From Pseudomonadota bacterium (GTDB taxonomy: Bacteria; Pseudomonadota; Alphaproteobacteria; Acetobacterales; Acetobacteraceae), in contig JAJZFF010000528.1 of NCBI GenBank assembly GCA_021805485.1, forward strand, positions 1 to 8,030: a DNA stretch of 8,030 nucleotides, in the 5' to 3' direction. Shown in pieces: positions 1 through 6,682 of this stretch. A model generated the notes under the pieces. That model did not search any database and had not been told where the DNA came from. It was given only the letters and a program-made list of their open reading frames with translations. The position numbers and the translations under genes were made by a program. Numbering within the stretch: position 1 is the stretch's first letter; each line of letters begins with the position of its first letter.

Positions 1-128
1 GAGCCCATCGCGGCGAGGAAGATCGGCGCCCAGTCCGCCCGATCGGCGGGGAGATCGCCGGCGCGGAAGATCAGCGCCTTCGAGGTGCCGCCGCGCATGA
101 ACACGGCGCGGATTGCCCGGAGCGCCAC
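1..128 (-). CDS. PrpF-family isomerase, N-terminal fragment (cut by window edge)
   Basis: This is the first 42 codons of a gene that runs off the left edge. From a GTG at 126-128 the translation begins V(M)ALRAIRAVF and continues with MRGGTSKALIF at residues 11-21, then RAGDLPADRADW. The MRGGTSK motif about ten residues from the N-terminus, followed by F-R-x-x-D-L-P, is the hallmark of the PrpF/DUF453 family. Family members move a double bond or interconvert cis/trans isomers of unsaturated polycarboxylates: 2-methylaconitate isomerase PrpF, 4-oxalomesaconate tautomerase, methylitaconate isomerase. The canonical SKGVFF is SKALIF here. The GTG start gives the usual family N-terminus and lies 4 nt after the regulator's stop, so the two genes are probably cotranscribed. 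No strong ribosome binding site is visible; the ATG at 96-98 would cut into the motif. Family assignment is good, but the substrate cannot be told from this fragment. An isomerase role beside a PrpD-like hydratase fits an unsaturated-acid catabolic pathway. Confidence 0.82.
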   Translation of the reverse strand, partial: MALRAIRAVFMRGGTSKALIFRAGDLPADRADWAPIFLAAMG

Positions 129-132
129 CGGA

Positions 133-840
133 TCAGCCCGATGCCGCCGGCGCGGCGGATGCCGGACCCGGGACCAGCGCCTGGCCGGTCAGCCGGCGAT
201 AGCCGTTCTCGACATGCGCGCGCATCGCCGCCGCCACACGGTCGGGATGGCGCGTCGCGAGGGCGGCGACGATCGCGCGGTGCTCCTCCTGCGAGCCGGC
301 GCTGCCCTGTCCCTCGTCGAAATTGCGCCGGCGGAGCAGGTGCATCCGGTCGATCAGCTTGCGATAGAATTCGATCAGGGTCGCATTGCCGGTCAGCTCG
401 ACCAGGCGGTCGTGAAAGCCGATGTTCAACGGGAAATAGGCGGCCATGTCGCCGGCCCGCGCGGCATCGGCGAGGCGGGCGAGCCAGCCGTCGAGTTCGG
501 AGAGGATCTCGCCGGTGACGCGCGGGGCGAGCTGGCGGCCGGCCATTTCATCGAGCGTCGCGCGCAGTTCGTAGAGTTCGTGCGCCTCGGGCTCGCGGAT
601 CTCGCGGACGAACACGCCGCGGTTCTTCTCCAGCCTGACAAGGCCGGCTTCCTCGAGCGCGCGGAATGCCTCGCGGATCGGCGCGCGGCTGACGTTGAAA
701 TGCTGGGCGAAGCTCTGTTCGCTCAGCTTGTCGCCGGCCACGAGGTCACCGCGCTTGATCAGGCCGATGATTTCTTCCCGCACCAGGTCGGCGACCGACC
801 GGGTCTGGAGGATCCGCAGGTGGTTGAGGGGCGCGTTCAT
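133..840 (-). CDS. GntR-family transcriptional regulator, FCD subfamily
   Basis: A 235-residue protein, normal length for FadR/FCD-type GntR regulators. The N-terminal winged helix-turn-helix spans residues 13-80: a typical GntR opening (SVADLVREEIIGLIKRGDL), then SEQSFAQHFNVSRAPIREAF as the DNA-reading helices and the wing ending near GVFVREI. The C-terminal all-helical FCD domain spans about 85-220. It keeps the RATLDEMAG helix (Asp97) and histidines at 143 (FHDRLVELTGN), 187 (EEHRAIV) and 209, the usual metal/ligand-binding set. The frame stays open far upstream, but Met at 838-840 is chosen because the GntR domain starts right after it and the upstream stretch is antisense to the dehydratase gene. 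The gene is divergent from the catabolic genes, and an inverted repeat lies between them, so it probably represses both directions until an organic acid (pathway substrate or intermediate) binds. The ligand is unknown. Confidence 0.93.
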   Translation of the reverse strand: MNAPLNHLRILQTRSVADLVREEIIGLIKRGDLVAGDKLSEQSFAQHFNVSRAPIREAFRALEEAGLVRLEKNRGVFVREIREPEAHELYELRATLDEMAGRQLAPRVTGEILSELDGWLARLADAARAGDMAAYFPLNIGFHDRLVELTGNATLIEFYRKLIDRMHLLRRRNFDEGQGSAGSQEEHRAIVAALATRHPDRVAAAMRAHVENGYRRLTGQALVPGPASAAPAASG

Positions 841-880
841 GGGTCCGTTATTGCCGTGCCGACGGGGTTTCGCCAAGAGG

Positions 881-909
881 TTGCCATATTGTCGATTGTC
901 GACAATACT
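881..909 (+). promoter_or_regulatory. Candidate sigma70-like promoter of the rightward operon
   Basis: TTGCCA at 881-886 matches five of six bases of the -35 consensus. AATACT at 904-909 matches four of six of the -10 consensus. The spacer is exactly 17 nt. It sits 28 nt before the dehydratase start codon. The operator-like inverted repeat fills the spacer and touches the -10, so a bound regulator would block polymerase. No equally good leftward promoter was seen. This is read by eye; no start site is known. Confidence 0.45.
887..907. promoter_or_regulatory. Probable GntR/FCD operator: 9-3-9 inverted repeat
   Basis: Arms TATTGTCGA (887-895) and TCGACAATA (899-907) are perfect reverse complements separated by TTG. 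A second perfect palindrome, ATTGTCGACAAT, lies inside it at 895-906, so the half-site ATTGTCGA occurs twice in direct orientation (888-895, 895-902) and once inverted. TTGT..ACAA-type palindromes are typical of FCD-subfamily GntR operators. The location between the divergent regulator and catabolic genes supports its use by the adjacent regulator, for repression of the operon and autoregulation. Confidence 0.7.
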
Positions 910-923
910 ACGATTCAACCACC

Positions 924-930
924 AAGGAGG
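924..930 (+). promoter_or_regulatory. Ribosome binding site fixing the MmgE/PrpD start
   Basis: AAGGAGG, a near-perfect anti-Shine-Dalgarno match, lies 6 nt before the ATG at 937. It decides the start, because the same frame is open for more than 280 codons upstream, where it only runs antisense to the regulator gene. Confidence 0.85.
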
Positions 931-936
931 ATCTGC

Positions 937-2304
937 ATGCCCGACCACGCCCCACCAGCCGGCAAGGTGGTCCCCGTCACCCGCATCCTGGCGGAATACG
1001 CCGCCGCCGCATCGCCGGAGACGCTGCCAGCGCCGGTGCGCAAGGAAGCCGCCCGCACCTTCCTCAACTGGCTGGGTTGCGCGATCGGCGGCTGCCGCCA
1101 CGAGGCCGTCGATGCCGCGATCGCGGCGCTTTCGCCGTTCGCCGGGCCGGGCCGCTCGGTCGTTGCCGGCCGCGCCGAGCGCCTCGATCCGCTGAACGCC
1201 AGCCTGATCAACGGGATCAGCTCGCATGTCTTCGATTTCGACGACACCCATCTGCGCACCGTGATCCATCCCGCCGGGCCGGTCGCGAGCGCGTTGCTGG
1301 CCTATGCGGGCGTGCAGCCGATTTCGGGGCGCGATTTCGTCAATGCGCTGGTCGTCGGCATCGAGGCGGAGTGCCGGATCGGCAATGCCGTCTATCCCGA
1401 GCACTACGATGTCGGCTGGCATATCACCGGCTCGGTCGGCGCCTTCGGCGCGGCCGCCGCGATCGGGCGGATCCTCGGGCTCGACGGCGAGCGGATGGCC
1501 TGGGCGCTCGGCATCGCGGCGAGCCAGCCGGTCGGGTTGCGCGAGATGTTCGGCAGCATGACCAAGAGTTTCCATCCCGGCCGCGCGGCGCAGAACGGCA
1601 TGACGGCGGCCCTGCTCGCCGCGAAGGGCTATACGAGTTCGCCGCAGGCGCTGGAGGCGAAGCGGGGCTGGATGAACGTCCTCAGCACCCGGCACGACGC
1701 GCGCGAGATCACCGAAGGGCTGGGGTCACGGTTCGAGATCCTGGCCAACACCTACAAGCCGTTCGCCTGCGGCATCGTGATGCATCCGGTGATCGATGCC
1801 TGCATCCAGCTTCGCGAGGAGCACGGCGTGGACGCGGGAAGCGTCCGCTCGGTTGCGCTGCGCGTCCATCCGCTGGTGCTGGAACTGACCGGCAAGACCG
1901 CGCCGCAAAGCGGGCTCGAGGGCAAGTTCAGCATCTATCACGCCGCCGCGGTGGCGCTGACCGAAGGCGATGGCGGCGAGGCGCAGTTCAGCGACCGCGC
2001 CGTCAACGATCCGGCCATCGTGGCCCTGCGCGGCCGGGTGAACGCGACGGTCGACACCGCCATGCCGGCCGATGCGGCGCAGGTGGTGCTGACCCGCACC
2101 GACGGCACCACGACCGAGATCCGGATCGACCACGCGATCGGCAGCCTGGCGCGGCCGATGTCCGACCGCGACCTTGAACGCAAGTTCACCGGACTTGCCG
2201 CACCACACCTCGATGACGACGCGATCAGGCGGCTCATCGATCTCTGCTGGCGCCTCGAAGCGCTCGATGACGTCTCGCTCATTGCCGAGGCGGCAACCCG
2301 CTAG
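937..2304 (+). CDS. MmgE/PrpD-family dehydratase/hydratase
   Basis: A 455-residue cytoplasmic protein of the MmgE/PrpD fold, which includes 2-methylcitrate dehydratase, cis-aconitate decarboxylase and other enzymes acting on tricarboxylates or substituted malates. The all-helical N-terminal domain has the signature INGISSHVFDFDDTH at 91-105 followed by HPAGPVASALLAYA from 111. Other conserved blocks are GWHITGSVGAFGAAAA (160-175), MTKSFHPGRAAQNG (208-221) and YKPFACGIVMHPVIDA (273-288). Together these give the expected Asp/His/Lys active-site set (Asp102/103, His105, His111, His162, Lys210, His283). GKFSIYHAAAVAL (329-341) opens the C-terminal part. Length and motifs look intact. It is first in a three-gene rightward operon, with a PrpF-family gene across the divergent promoter, the pairing also seen in methylcitrate-type pathways. 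No methylcitrate synthase or methylisocitrate lyase is in the window, so prpD itself is not claimed. Hydration of an unsaturated acid to feed the dehydrogenase two genes downstream is an inference. Confidence 0.93.
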   Translation: MPDHAPPAGKVVPVTRILAEYAAAASPETLPAPVRKEAARTFLNWLGCAIGGCRHEAVDAAIAALSPFAGPGRSVVAGRAERLDPLNASLINGISSHVFDFDDTHLRTVIHPAGPVASALLAYAGVQPISGRDFVNALVVGIEAECRIGNAVYPEHYDVGWHITGSVGAFGAAAAIGRILGLDGERMAWALGIAASQPVGLREMFGSMTKSFHPGRAAQNGMTAALLAAKGYTSSPQALEAKRGWMNVLSTRHDAREITEGLGSRFEILANTYKPFACGIVMHPVIDACIQLREEHGVDAGSVRSVALRVHPLVLELTGKTAPQSGLEGKFSIYHAAAVALTEGDGGEAQFSDRAVNDPAIVALRGRVNATVDTAMPADAAQVVLTRTDGTTTEIRIDHAIGSLARPMSDRDLERKFTGLAAPHLDDDAIRRLIDLCWRLEALDDVSLIAEAATR

Positions 2305-2364
2305 GGATTCCGCCTCTCGCGCCCGCGCAAAAGAACAACAAGGCTTGAACAGGAGGAAACGATC

Positions 2365-3765
2365 ATGGAACAGGTTCTGGACAGGACGGCAGCGCGACAT
2401 ACCGTGCTGGCGCGCATCGACCGCCTGCCGCCATCGCGGCATCTGGTCGGGCTGGTCGGGCGTATCGCGGCCGGTGGCTGGTTCGAGTTCTATGAACTCT
2501 TCATGCCTGGCTTCATCTCGCTCGGCCTCGTGCGCGCGGGCATTTTCGTCGCGAAGCCCGGCAGCATGTTCGATCCGCGCCTGTTCGCGAGCTTCCTCGC
2601 CAGCTTCTTCATCGGCATGCTGCTGAGCACGGCCGGGTTCGGCTTCATCTCCGACCGGTTCGGCCGGCGGGCGATCTTCGTCTATTCCATGGCCGTCTAT
2701 TCGCTTGCGCAGCTGACCATCGCCTTCCTGTCGAACCCCGCGGCGATTGATGCCGCGCGCTTCGTCGCCGGCCTCGCGGTCGGGATGCAGCTCATCAACA
2801 ATGACAGCTTTCTGACCGAGCTCACGCCCCGCGCGGCCCGCGGGCGCTACATGGCGGCGTCGTTCATCTTCGTGCTCACCGCGATACCGGTGGCGGCCTT
2901 CCTCGCGGCCATGCTGGTTCCCGCGGCGCCGTTCGGCATCGCCGGCTGGCGCTGGGTGGTGGCGATCGGCGCCCTCAGCGGCGTGGTGGTCATGTTCGTT
3001 CAGCGCGGGCTTCCGGAATCGCCGCGCTGGCTCGAAGTGCATGGCCGCTACGACGAGGCGGACCGCGTCGTCGCGGCGATCGAGGCGAGGATCGAGGCGG
3101 AAACCGGCAGGAAGCTGCCCGATCCCGTCGCCGATGTGCCCGACGCGACGGCCGCGAGCGGACACTGGAGCGAAATGTTTTCCTCCTTCTACCTGCCGCG
3201 CACGCTGATGATCTCGATCTTCCAGTTCGCGCAGACCATCGCGGTGTTCGGGTTTACCGCCTTCGTTCCGATGCTGCTGGTCAAACAGGGATTCACGATC
3301 ATCCACTCGCTCTACTACACGACGATGATCGTCCTGCTCGCGCCGGTCGGCGCGATCTGCGGCACGATCTTCGCGGAACGGATCGAGCGCAAGTGGCAGC
3401 TCGTCGGCACGGCGGTGCTGATCGGCGTGAGCGGCATCGCATTTGTCCACGCGCATACGGTGGCGCTGGTGATCATCAGCGGCGCGCTGATCGCGCTCGG
3501 AAACAACTGGATGATCGCGATTTTCCATCCCTATGCGGCGGAGCTGTTTCCAACCCGCATCCGCGCGCGAGCCGTGGGCTTTACCTTCGCCTGGAGCCGC
3601 GTGAGTTCGATCTTCATCGGCTACTGGGTCGCCGACCTGCTGGCGGGATTCGGCCCGGCCGGGGTGTTCGTGATGATCGGCCTCGGCATGCTGGCGATCA
3701 TCCTTTCGGTCGGCCTGTTCGGCCCGCGGACGAACGGGCAGAGCCTGGAAATCCTGTCTCCCTGA
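2365..3765 (+). CDS. MFS transporter, probable organic-acid/proton symporter
   Basis: A 466-residue integral membrane protein with about twelve hydrophobic helices in two halves joined by a polar loop around residues 225-270. Motif A, GFISDRFGRR (93-102), follows TM2. Asp147 and Glu152 in NNDSFLTEL, the PESPRWL motif at 217-223 ending the first half, and YAAELFPTRIRARAVG at 390-405 are typical of the sugar/metabolite-H+ symporter branch of the major facilitator superfamily. AGGAGG at 2351-2356, 8 nt before the ATG, supports the start. The gene lies 60 nt after the dehydratase and 31 nt before the dehydrogenase, so it is very likely in the same transcript and imports the pathway's substrate across the inner membrane. 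Substrate specificity cannot be read from the sequence; a di- or tricarboxylate is inferred from the neighbours. Confidence 0.92.
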   Translation: MEQVLDRTAARHTVLARIDRLPPSRHLVGLVGRIAAGGWFEFYELFMPGFISLGLVRAGIFVAKPGSMFDPRLFASFLASFFIGMLLSTAGFGFISDRFGRRAIFVYSMAVYSLAQLTIAFLSNPAAIDAARFVAGLAVGMQLINNDSFLTELTPRAARGRYMAASFIFVLTAIPVAAFLAAMLVPAAPFGIAGWRWVVAIGALSGVVVMFVQRGLPESPRWLEVHGRYDEADRVVAAIEARIEAETGRKLPDPVADVPDATAASGHWSEMFSSFYLPRTLMISIFQFAQTIAVFGFTAFVPMLLVKQGFTIIHSLYYTTMIVLLAPVGAICGTIFAERIERKWQLVGTAVLIGVSGIAFVHAHTVALVIISGALIALGNNWMIAIFHPYAAELFPTRIRARAVGFTFAWSRVSSIFIGYWVADLLAGFGPAGVFVMIGLGMLAIILSVGLFGPRTNGQSLEILSP

Positions 3766-3796
3766 ACCCGAAACTGCAAAGAAGGCAATCGAGATA

Positions 3797-4858
3797 ATGA
3801 AGATCGGCATACTCAACGGCGACGATATCGGGCATGAAATCGTGCCGGAGGCTGTCAGGGTCATGCAGGCCGCCGCGGCCCGGACCGGGCTCGCGATCGA
3901 GTGGCAGGATATCCCGATCGGCCGGGCGGCGCTTGACAGCCTGGGTTCCACCCTGCCGGACGGAACCATCGAGCGGCTCGACGCCCTGGATGGGTGGCTG
4001 CTTGGCCCGATCGGGCACATGGCCTATCCGAAGATACCTGAGGCGATCAACCCGCATCCGCTGCTGCGCAAGCATTTCGACCTGTTCGCGAATATCAGGC
4101 CGGTGAAGTCCCATGCCGCGCTGCCCTGCCTGCATCAGGGCGTCGATCTCGTCATCGTCAGGGAAAACAACGAGGGCTTCCAGCCGGACCGCAACGTCGT
4201 CGCCGGCTCGGGCGAGTTTCGGCCAACGCCGGACGTGACGATCTCCGTGCGGGTCATCACCCGGAACGGGTCATCGAAAGTCGCGCGGGCGGCATTCGAA
4301 CTGGCACGGGCGCGCCGCCGGCATCTGACCGCCGTGCACAAGGACACCGTGTTCAAGCTCGGTTGCGGCATGTTCGCCGAGGAATGTCGCAGGCTGGCGG
4401 CGGAATATCCCGATGTGACCTATGACGAGGCAATCGTCGACACGTTTGCGATGCGCCTGGTGATGACCCCGCAGCGCTACGACGTCGTCGTGACCACGAA
4501 CATGTTCGGCGACATCCTGACCGACGAGGCCGCCGGCCTGGTCGGCGGTCTCGGGATGGCGGCAGGCCTGTGCGCCGGGCCGCGCCATGCGATGGCGCAG
4601 GCGACACACGGTTCCGCACCTGACATCGCAGGGCGCGGGATCGCCAATCCCTATGCAATGATCATGTCAGGCCAGATGCTGCTCGACTGGCTCGGCCGCC
4701 GCCATGCCGAACCCGCGGCAACCGCCGCGGCGCGCCTGATCGAGCAGGCCGTGGCAAACGTGATCGAGGGGCGCCGCGCGCTGACCCCCGATCTGGGAGG
4801 TCAGGGGACGACCGCAGGCATGGGCTCGGCGATTATCGAGGCGATGACCGAGAGTTGA
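3797..4858 (+). CDS. Isocitrate/isopropylmalate dehydrogenase-family protein (atypical active site)
   Basis: A 353-residue protein of the beta-decarboxylating dehydrogenase family (isopropylmalate, isocitrate, homoisocitrate, tartrate/malate dehydrogenases). Such enzymes oxidise a 2-hydroxy acid carrying a 3-carboxylate, usually with loss of CO2. Visible motifs: LLRKHFDLFANIRPVKS (89-105) with substrate-binding Arg91 and Arg101; VRENNEGF (121-128); VHKDTVFKLGCGMF (180-193) with catalytic Lys182; DTFAMRLV (215-222); TTNMFGDILTDEAAGLVGGLG (from 233) with metal ligands Asp239 and Asp243; HGSAPDIAGRGIANP (271-285). Asp276-Ile277 match the pair that marks NAD rather than NADP use. Oddities: the first motif reads GDDIGHE instead of GDGIGxE, and Gln129 stands where the catalytic Tyr of VREnTeGxY normally lies. 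It may therefore belong to a separate subfamily with other substrates or no decarboxylation. A GAAGG at 3781-3785 precedes the ATG. Last gene of the operon. Confidence 0.9.
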   Translation: MKIGILNGDDIGHEIVPEAVRVMQAAAARTGLAIEWQDIPIGRAALDSLGSTLPDGTIERLDALDGWLLGPIGHMAYPKIPEAINPHPLLRKHFDLFANIRPVKSHAALPCLHQGVDLVIVRENNEGFQPDRNVVAGSGEFRPTPDVTISVRVITRNGSSKVARAAFELARARRRHLTAVHKDTVFKLGCGMFAEECRRLAAEYPDVTYDEAIVDTFAMRLVMTPQRYDVVVTTNMFGDILTDEAAGLVGGLGMAAGLCAGPRHAMAQATHGSAPDIAGRGIANPYAMIMSGQMLLDWLGRRHAEPAATAAARLIEQAVANVIEGRRALTPDLGGQGTTAGMGSAIIEAMTES

Positions 4859-4861
4859 GCA

Positions 4862-4882
4862 CGCGCCCGGGGGGCGGGCGCG
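4862..4882. terminator. Hairpin between convergent genes, possible bidirectional terminator
   Basis: CGCGCCCG (4862-4869) pairs perfectly with CGGGCGCG (4875-4882) around a five-G loop. It fills the 24-nt gap between the dehydrogenase stop (4858) and the stop of the convergent GH15 gene (4883). There is no U-tract on either side, so it is not a classic intrinsic terminator. The position suggests it separates the two transcripts or protects their 3' ends. Confidence 0.5.
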
Positions 4883-6667
4883 CTATCCGGCGTCCTGCCC
4901 CTCCTCGCTCAGGCGGAGCGCTGCGTTCACGAGCGCAACATGCGTGAATGCCTGGGGGAAATTGCCGATCTGTCGCCGGTTGACCGTGTCGTACTCCTCG
5001 GCGAACAATCCCACGTCGTTGCGCAACGCCACCAGCTTTTCGAACAGGGCTTCGGCATCCGCGCGCCGGCCCATCATCACGTAATTGTCGACCAGCCAGA
5101 AACTGCACGCGAGAAAGACACCTTCATTGCCGGTCAATCCATCCTTTCCTGTTTCGGTGTCATAACGGCGCACGAATCCATCTTGCAGAAGATGCCGTTC
5201 GATCGCGGCGACGGTGCCAATGATGCGCGGATCGTCGGGCGGTAGAAAGCCGACGATCGGCAGCAGCAGCAGGCTCGCATCCAGCGCCTTCGAGCCATAG
5301 GCCTGAACGAAGCTGTTCATCTCCGCGTCGAAGCCGTTCTGGCAGACCTGATCGTGAATCTGCTGGCGGATCGCGCGCCAGTGTTCGACCGGACCGTCGT
5401 AGCCGTAATCCTCGACGGAGCGGATCGCCCGGTCGAACGCGACCCAGGCCATCACTTTGGAGTGGACGAATTGCTGGCGGCCGCCACGCACTTCCCAGAT
5501 ACCCTCGTCCGGCTCGGCCCAGATCTTCTCCAGGGTTTCAAGCAGGACGAGGCGGATGTTCCAGCTGTTCTCATCCCGCCGCACCCCGCCGACATGTGCC
5601 TGATAGAGAGCATTCATCAGTTCACCGAAGACGTCGAGCTGACGCTGGCCCGCGGCCGCATTGCCGGCACGGACCGGCTTTGAACCTTCATAGCCTGGCA
5701 ACCAGTCGATCTCGCGTTCGGTCAGAAGGCGCTCGCCGGCCACGCCATACATGATCTGGATGTCCTCGGCACCACCGGCGATCGCACGATCGAGCCAGCG
5801 CGACCACGCATGTGCCTCGTCCCGGTGCCCCGCATTCATCAGCGCCTGGAGTGTGAAACTCGCATCGCGCAGCCAGCAGAACCGGTAATCCCAGTTGCGC
5901 TCGCCGCCGAGTTGCTCGGGCAGCGAAGACGTCGCCGCCGCTATGATTCCGCCGGTTTCCCAATGTGTCAGCGCCTTGAGCGTGATGAGCGACCGCCGCA
6001 CGATTTCGGCCCAGCGCCCACGGACCGGCGCGCGCTGCGCCCAGCTGCGCCAGCGCTCCGATGCCTGCTCAATTCCCATTTTCATATCGAAACGATGAGG
6101 CACCCGCTTGTGCGAGGGCAACCATTCGAGGCCGAACAGGAACTCGTCACCCGCCTCGATTGTGAATTGCGCTTCCGTGTGCTGATTCCGGCCGGTCATC
6201 GGCACGTCGCCCCAGACCACGACCATGTCGGGTCCGGCGACCGCCACGAAACCTTCATGGCCGGGCAGCCGCTGCACCCAGGGTACGACGCGGCCGAAGC
6301 CGAACCTGAACACGATGTCCAGCCGCATCTCCACTCGTCCGGACAGGCCGCTCACCATGCGGACCAGCCGCGTGGTGTCATGCGGGTGGGGGACCATGCA
6401 GTCGGTCACCCGCACCACGCCGTCATCGGTATGAAAGTCGGTTTCAAGCACAAGGGTCTCGGGGCGGTAACGCCGCTCCACCCGCAGGGGCGATGCAGCC
6501 GGTGCGATCAGCCACCGCCCGTTCTCGCGCGTTCCAAGCAGCGACGCGAAGCACGGATCGGAATCGAACCGTGGCAGACAAAGAAAATCGATCGAGCCGT
6601 CCTTGCCGACAAGGGCCGCTGTCTGCCGGTCTCCGATGATTGCGTAATCCTCGATTCTCAGGCTCAT
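4883..6667 (-). CDS. Glycoside hydrolase family 15 protein (glucoamylase/trehalase-like)
   Basis: A 594-residue protein without a signal peptide, so probably cytoplasmic. The N-terminal beta-sandwich begins with the family pattern IEDYAIIGDRQTAALVGKDG (5-24) and SIDFLCLPRFDSDPCFASLL. The (alpha/alpha)6-barrel catalytic domain starts around 215 and contains GGERNWDYRFCWLRDASFTL (254-273), LPGYEGSKPVRAGNAA (323-338) and QLDVFGEL (343-350). GIWEVRG (389-395) carries Glu392 as the likely general acid; GLFAEEYD (553-560) carries the likely base glutamate. Bacterial members hydrolyse alpha-1,4-glucans, maltodextrins or, in some actinobacteria and others, trehalose; the motifs do not decide which. 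AGGGGAGGG at 6672-6680 lies 4 nt before the ATG, and the gap to the upstream fusion gene is 15 nt, so it is the last visible gene of the sugar-phosphate operon. It may release glucose for the pathway encoded upstream. Confidence 0.92.
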   Translation of the reverse strand: MSLRIEDYAIIGDRQTAALVGKDGSIDFLCLPRFDSDPCFASLLGTRENGRWLIAPAASPLRVERRYRPETLVLETDFHTDDGVVRVTDCMVPHPHDTTRLVRMVSGLSGRVEMRLDIVFRFGFGRVVPWVQRLPGHEGFVAVAGPDMVVVWGDVPMTGRNQHTEAQFTIEAGDEFLFGLEWLPSHKRVPHRFDMKMGIEQASERWRSWAQRAPVRGRWAEIVRRSLITLKALTHWETGGIIAAATSSLPEQLGGERNWDYRFCWLRDASFTLQALMNAGHRDEAHAWSRWLDRAIAGGAEDIQIMYGVAGERLLTEREIDWLPGYEGSKPVRAGNAAAGQRQLDVFGELMNALYQAHVGGVRRDENSWNIRLVLLETLEKIWAEPDEGIWEVRGGRQQFVHSKVMAWVAFDRAIRSVEDYGYDGPVEHWRAIRQQIHDQVCQNGFDAEMNSFVQAYGSKALDASLLLLPIVGFLPPDDPRIIGTVAAIERHLLQDGFVRRYDTETGKDGLTGNEGVFLACSFWLVDNYVMMGRRADAEALFEKLVALRNDVGLFAEEYDTVNRRQIGNFPQAFTHVALVNAALRLSEEGQDAG

Positions 6668-6682
6668 CGCGCCCTCCCCTCG

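Noticed and set aside
85..936. Long in-frame extension upstream of the MmgE/PrpD gene
   Set aside because: It is antisense to the GntR regulator, has arginine-rich shadow-like composition, and the strong ribosome binding site at 924-930 fixes the start at 937.
841..1695. In-frame upstream extension of the GntR gene
   Set aside because: It runs antisense to the dehydratase; the GntR domain begins immediately after Met at 838-840.
2305..2364. Possible internal promoter or terminator between dehydratase and transporter
   Set aside because: The 60-nt gap shows only the transporter's ribosome binding site and no convincing hairpin or promoter pair.
1726..4020. 764-codon open frame on the minus strand opposite the dehydratase 3' end and transporter
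   Set aside because: The translation is rich in Arg, His, Asp and Glu with no domain motif, and opposes clear genes. Long antisense frames are expected in DNA this rich in GC.
937..4858. Calling the rightward operon a methylcitrate (prp) operon
   Set aside because: Only PrpD- and PrpF-family members are present; no methylcitrate synthase or methylisocitrate lyase is visible, and the IDH/IPMDH-like gene is not part of that cycle.
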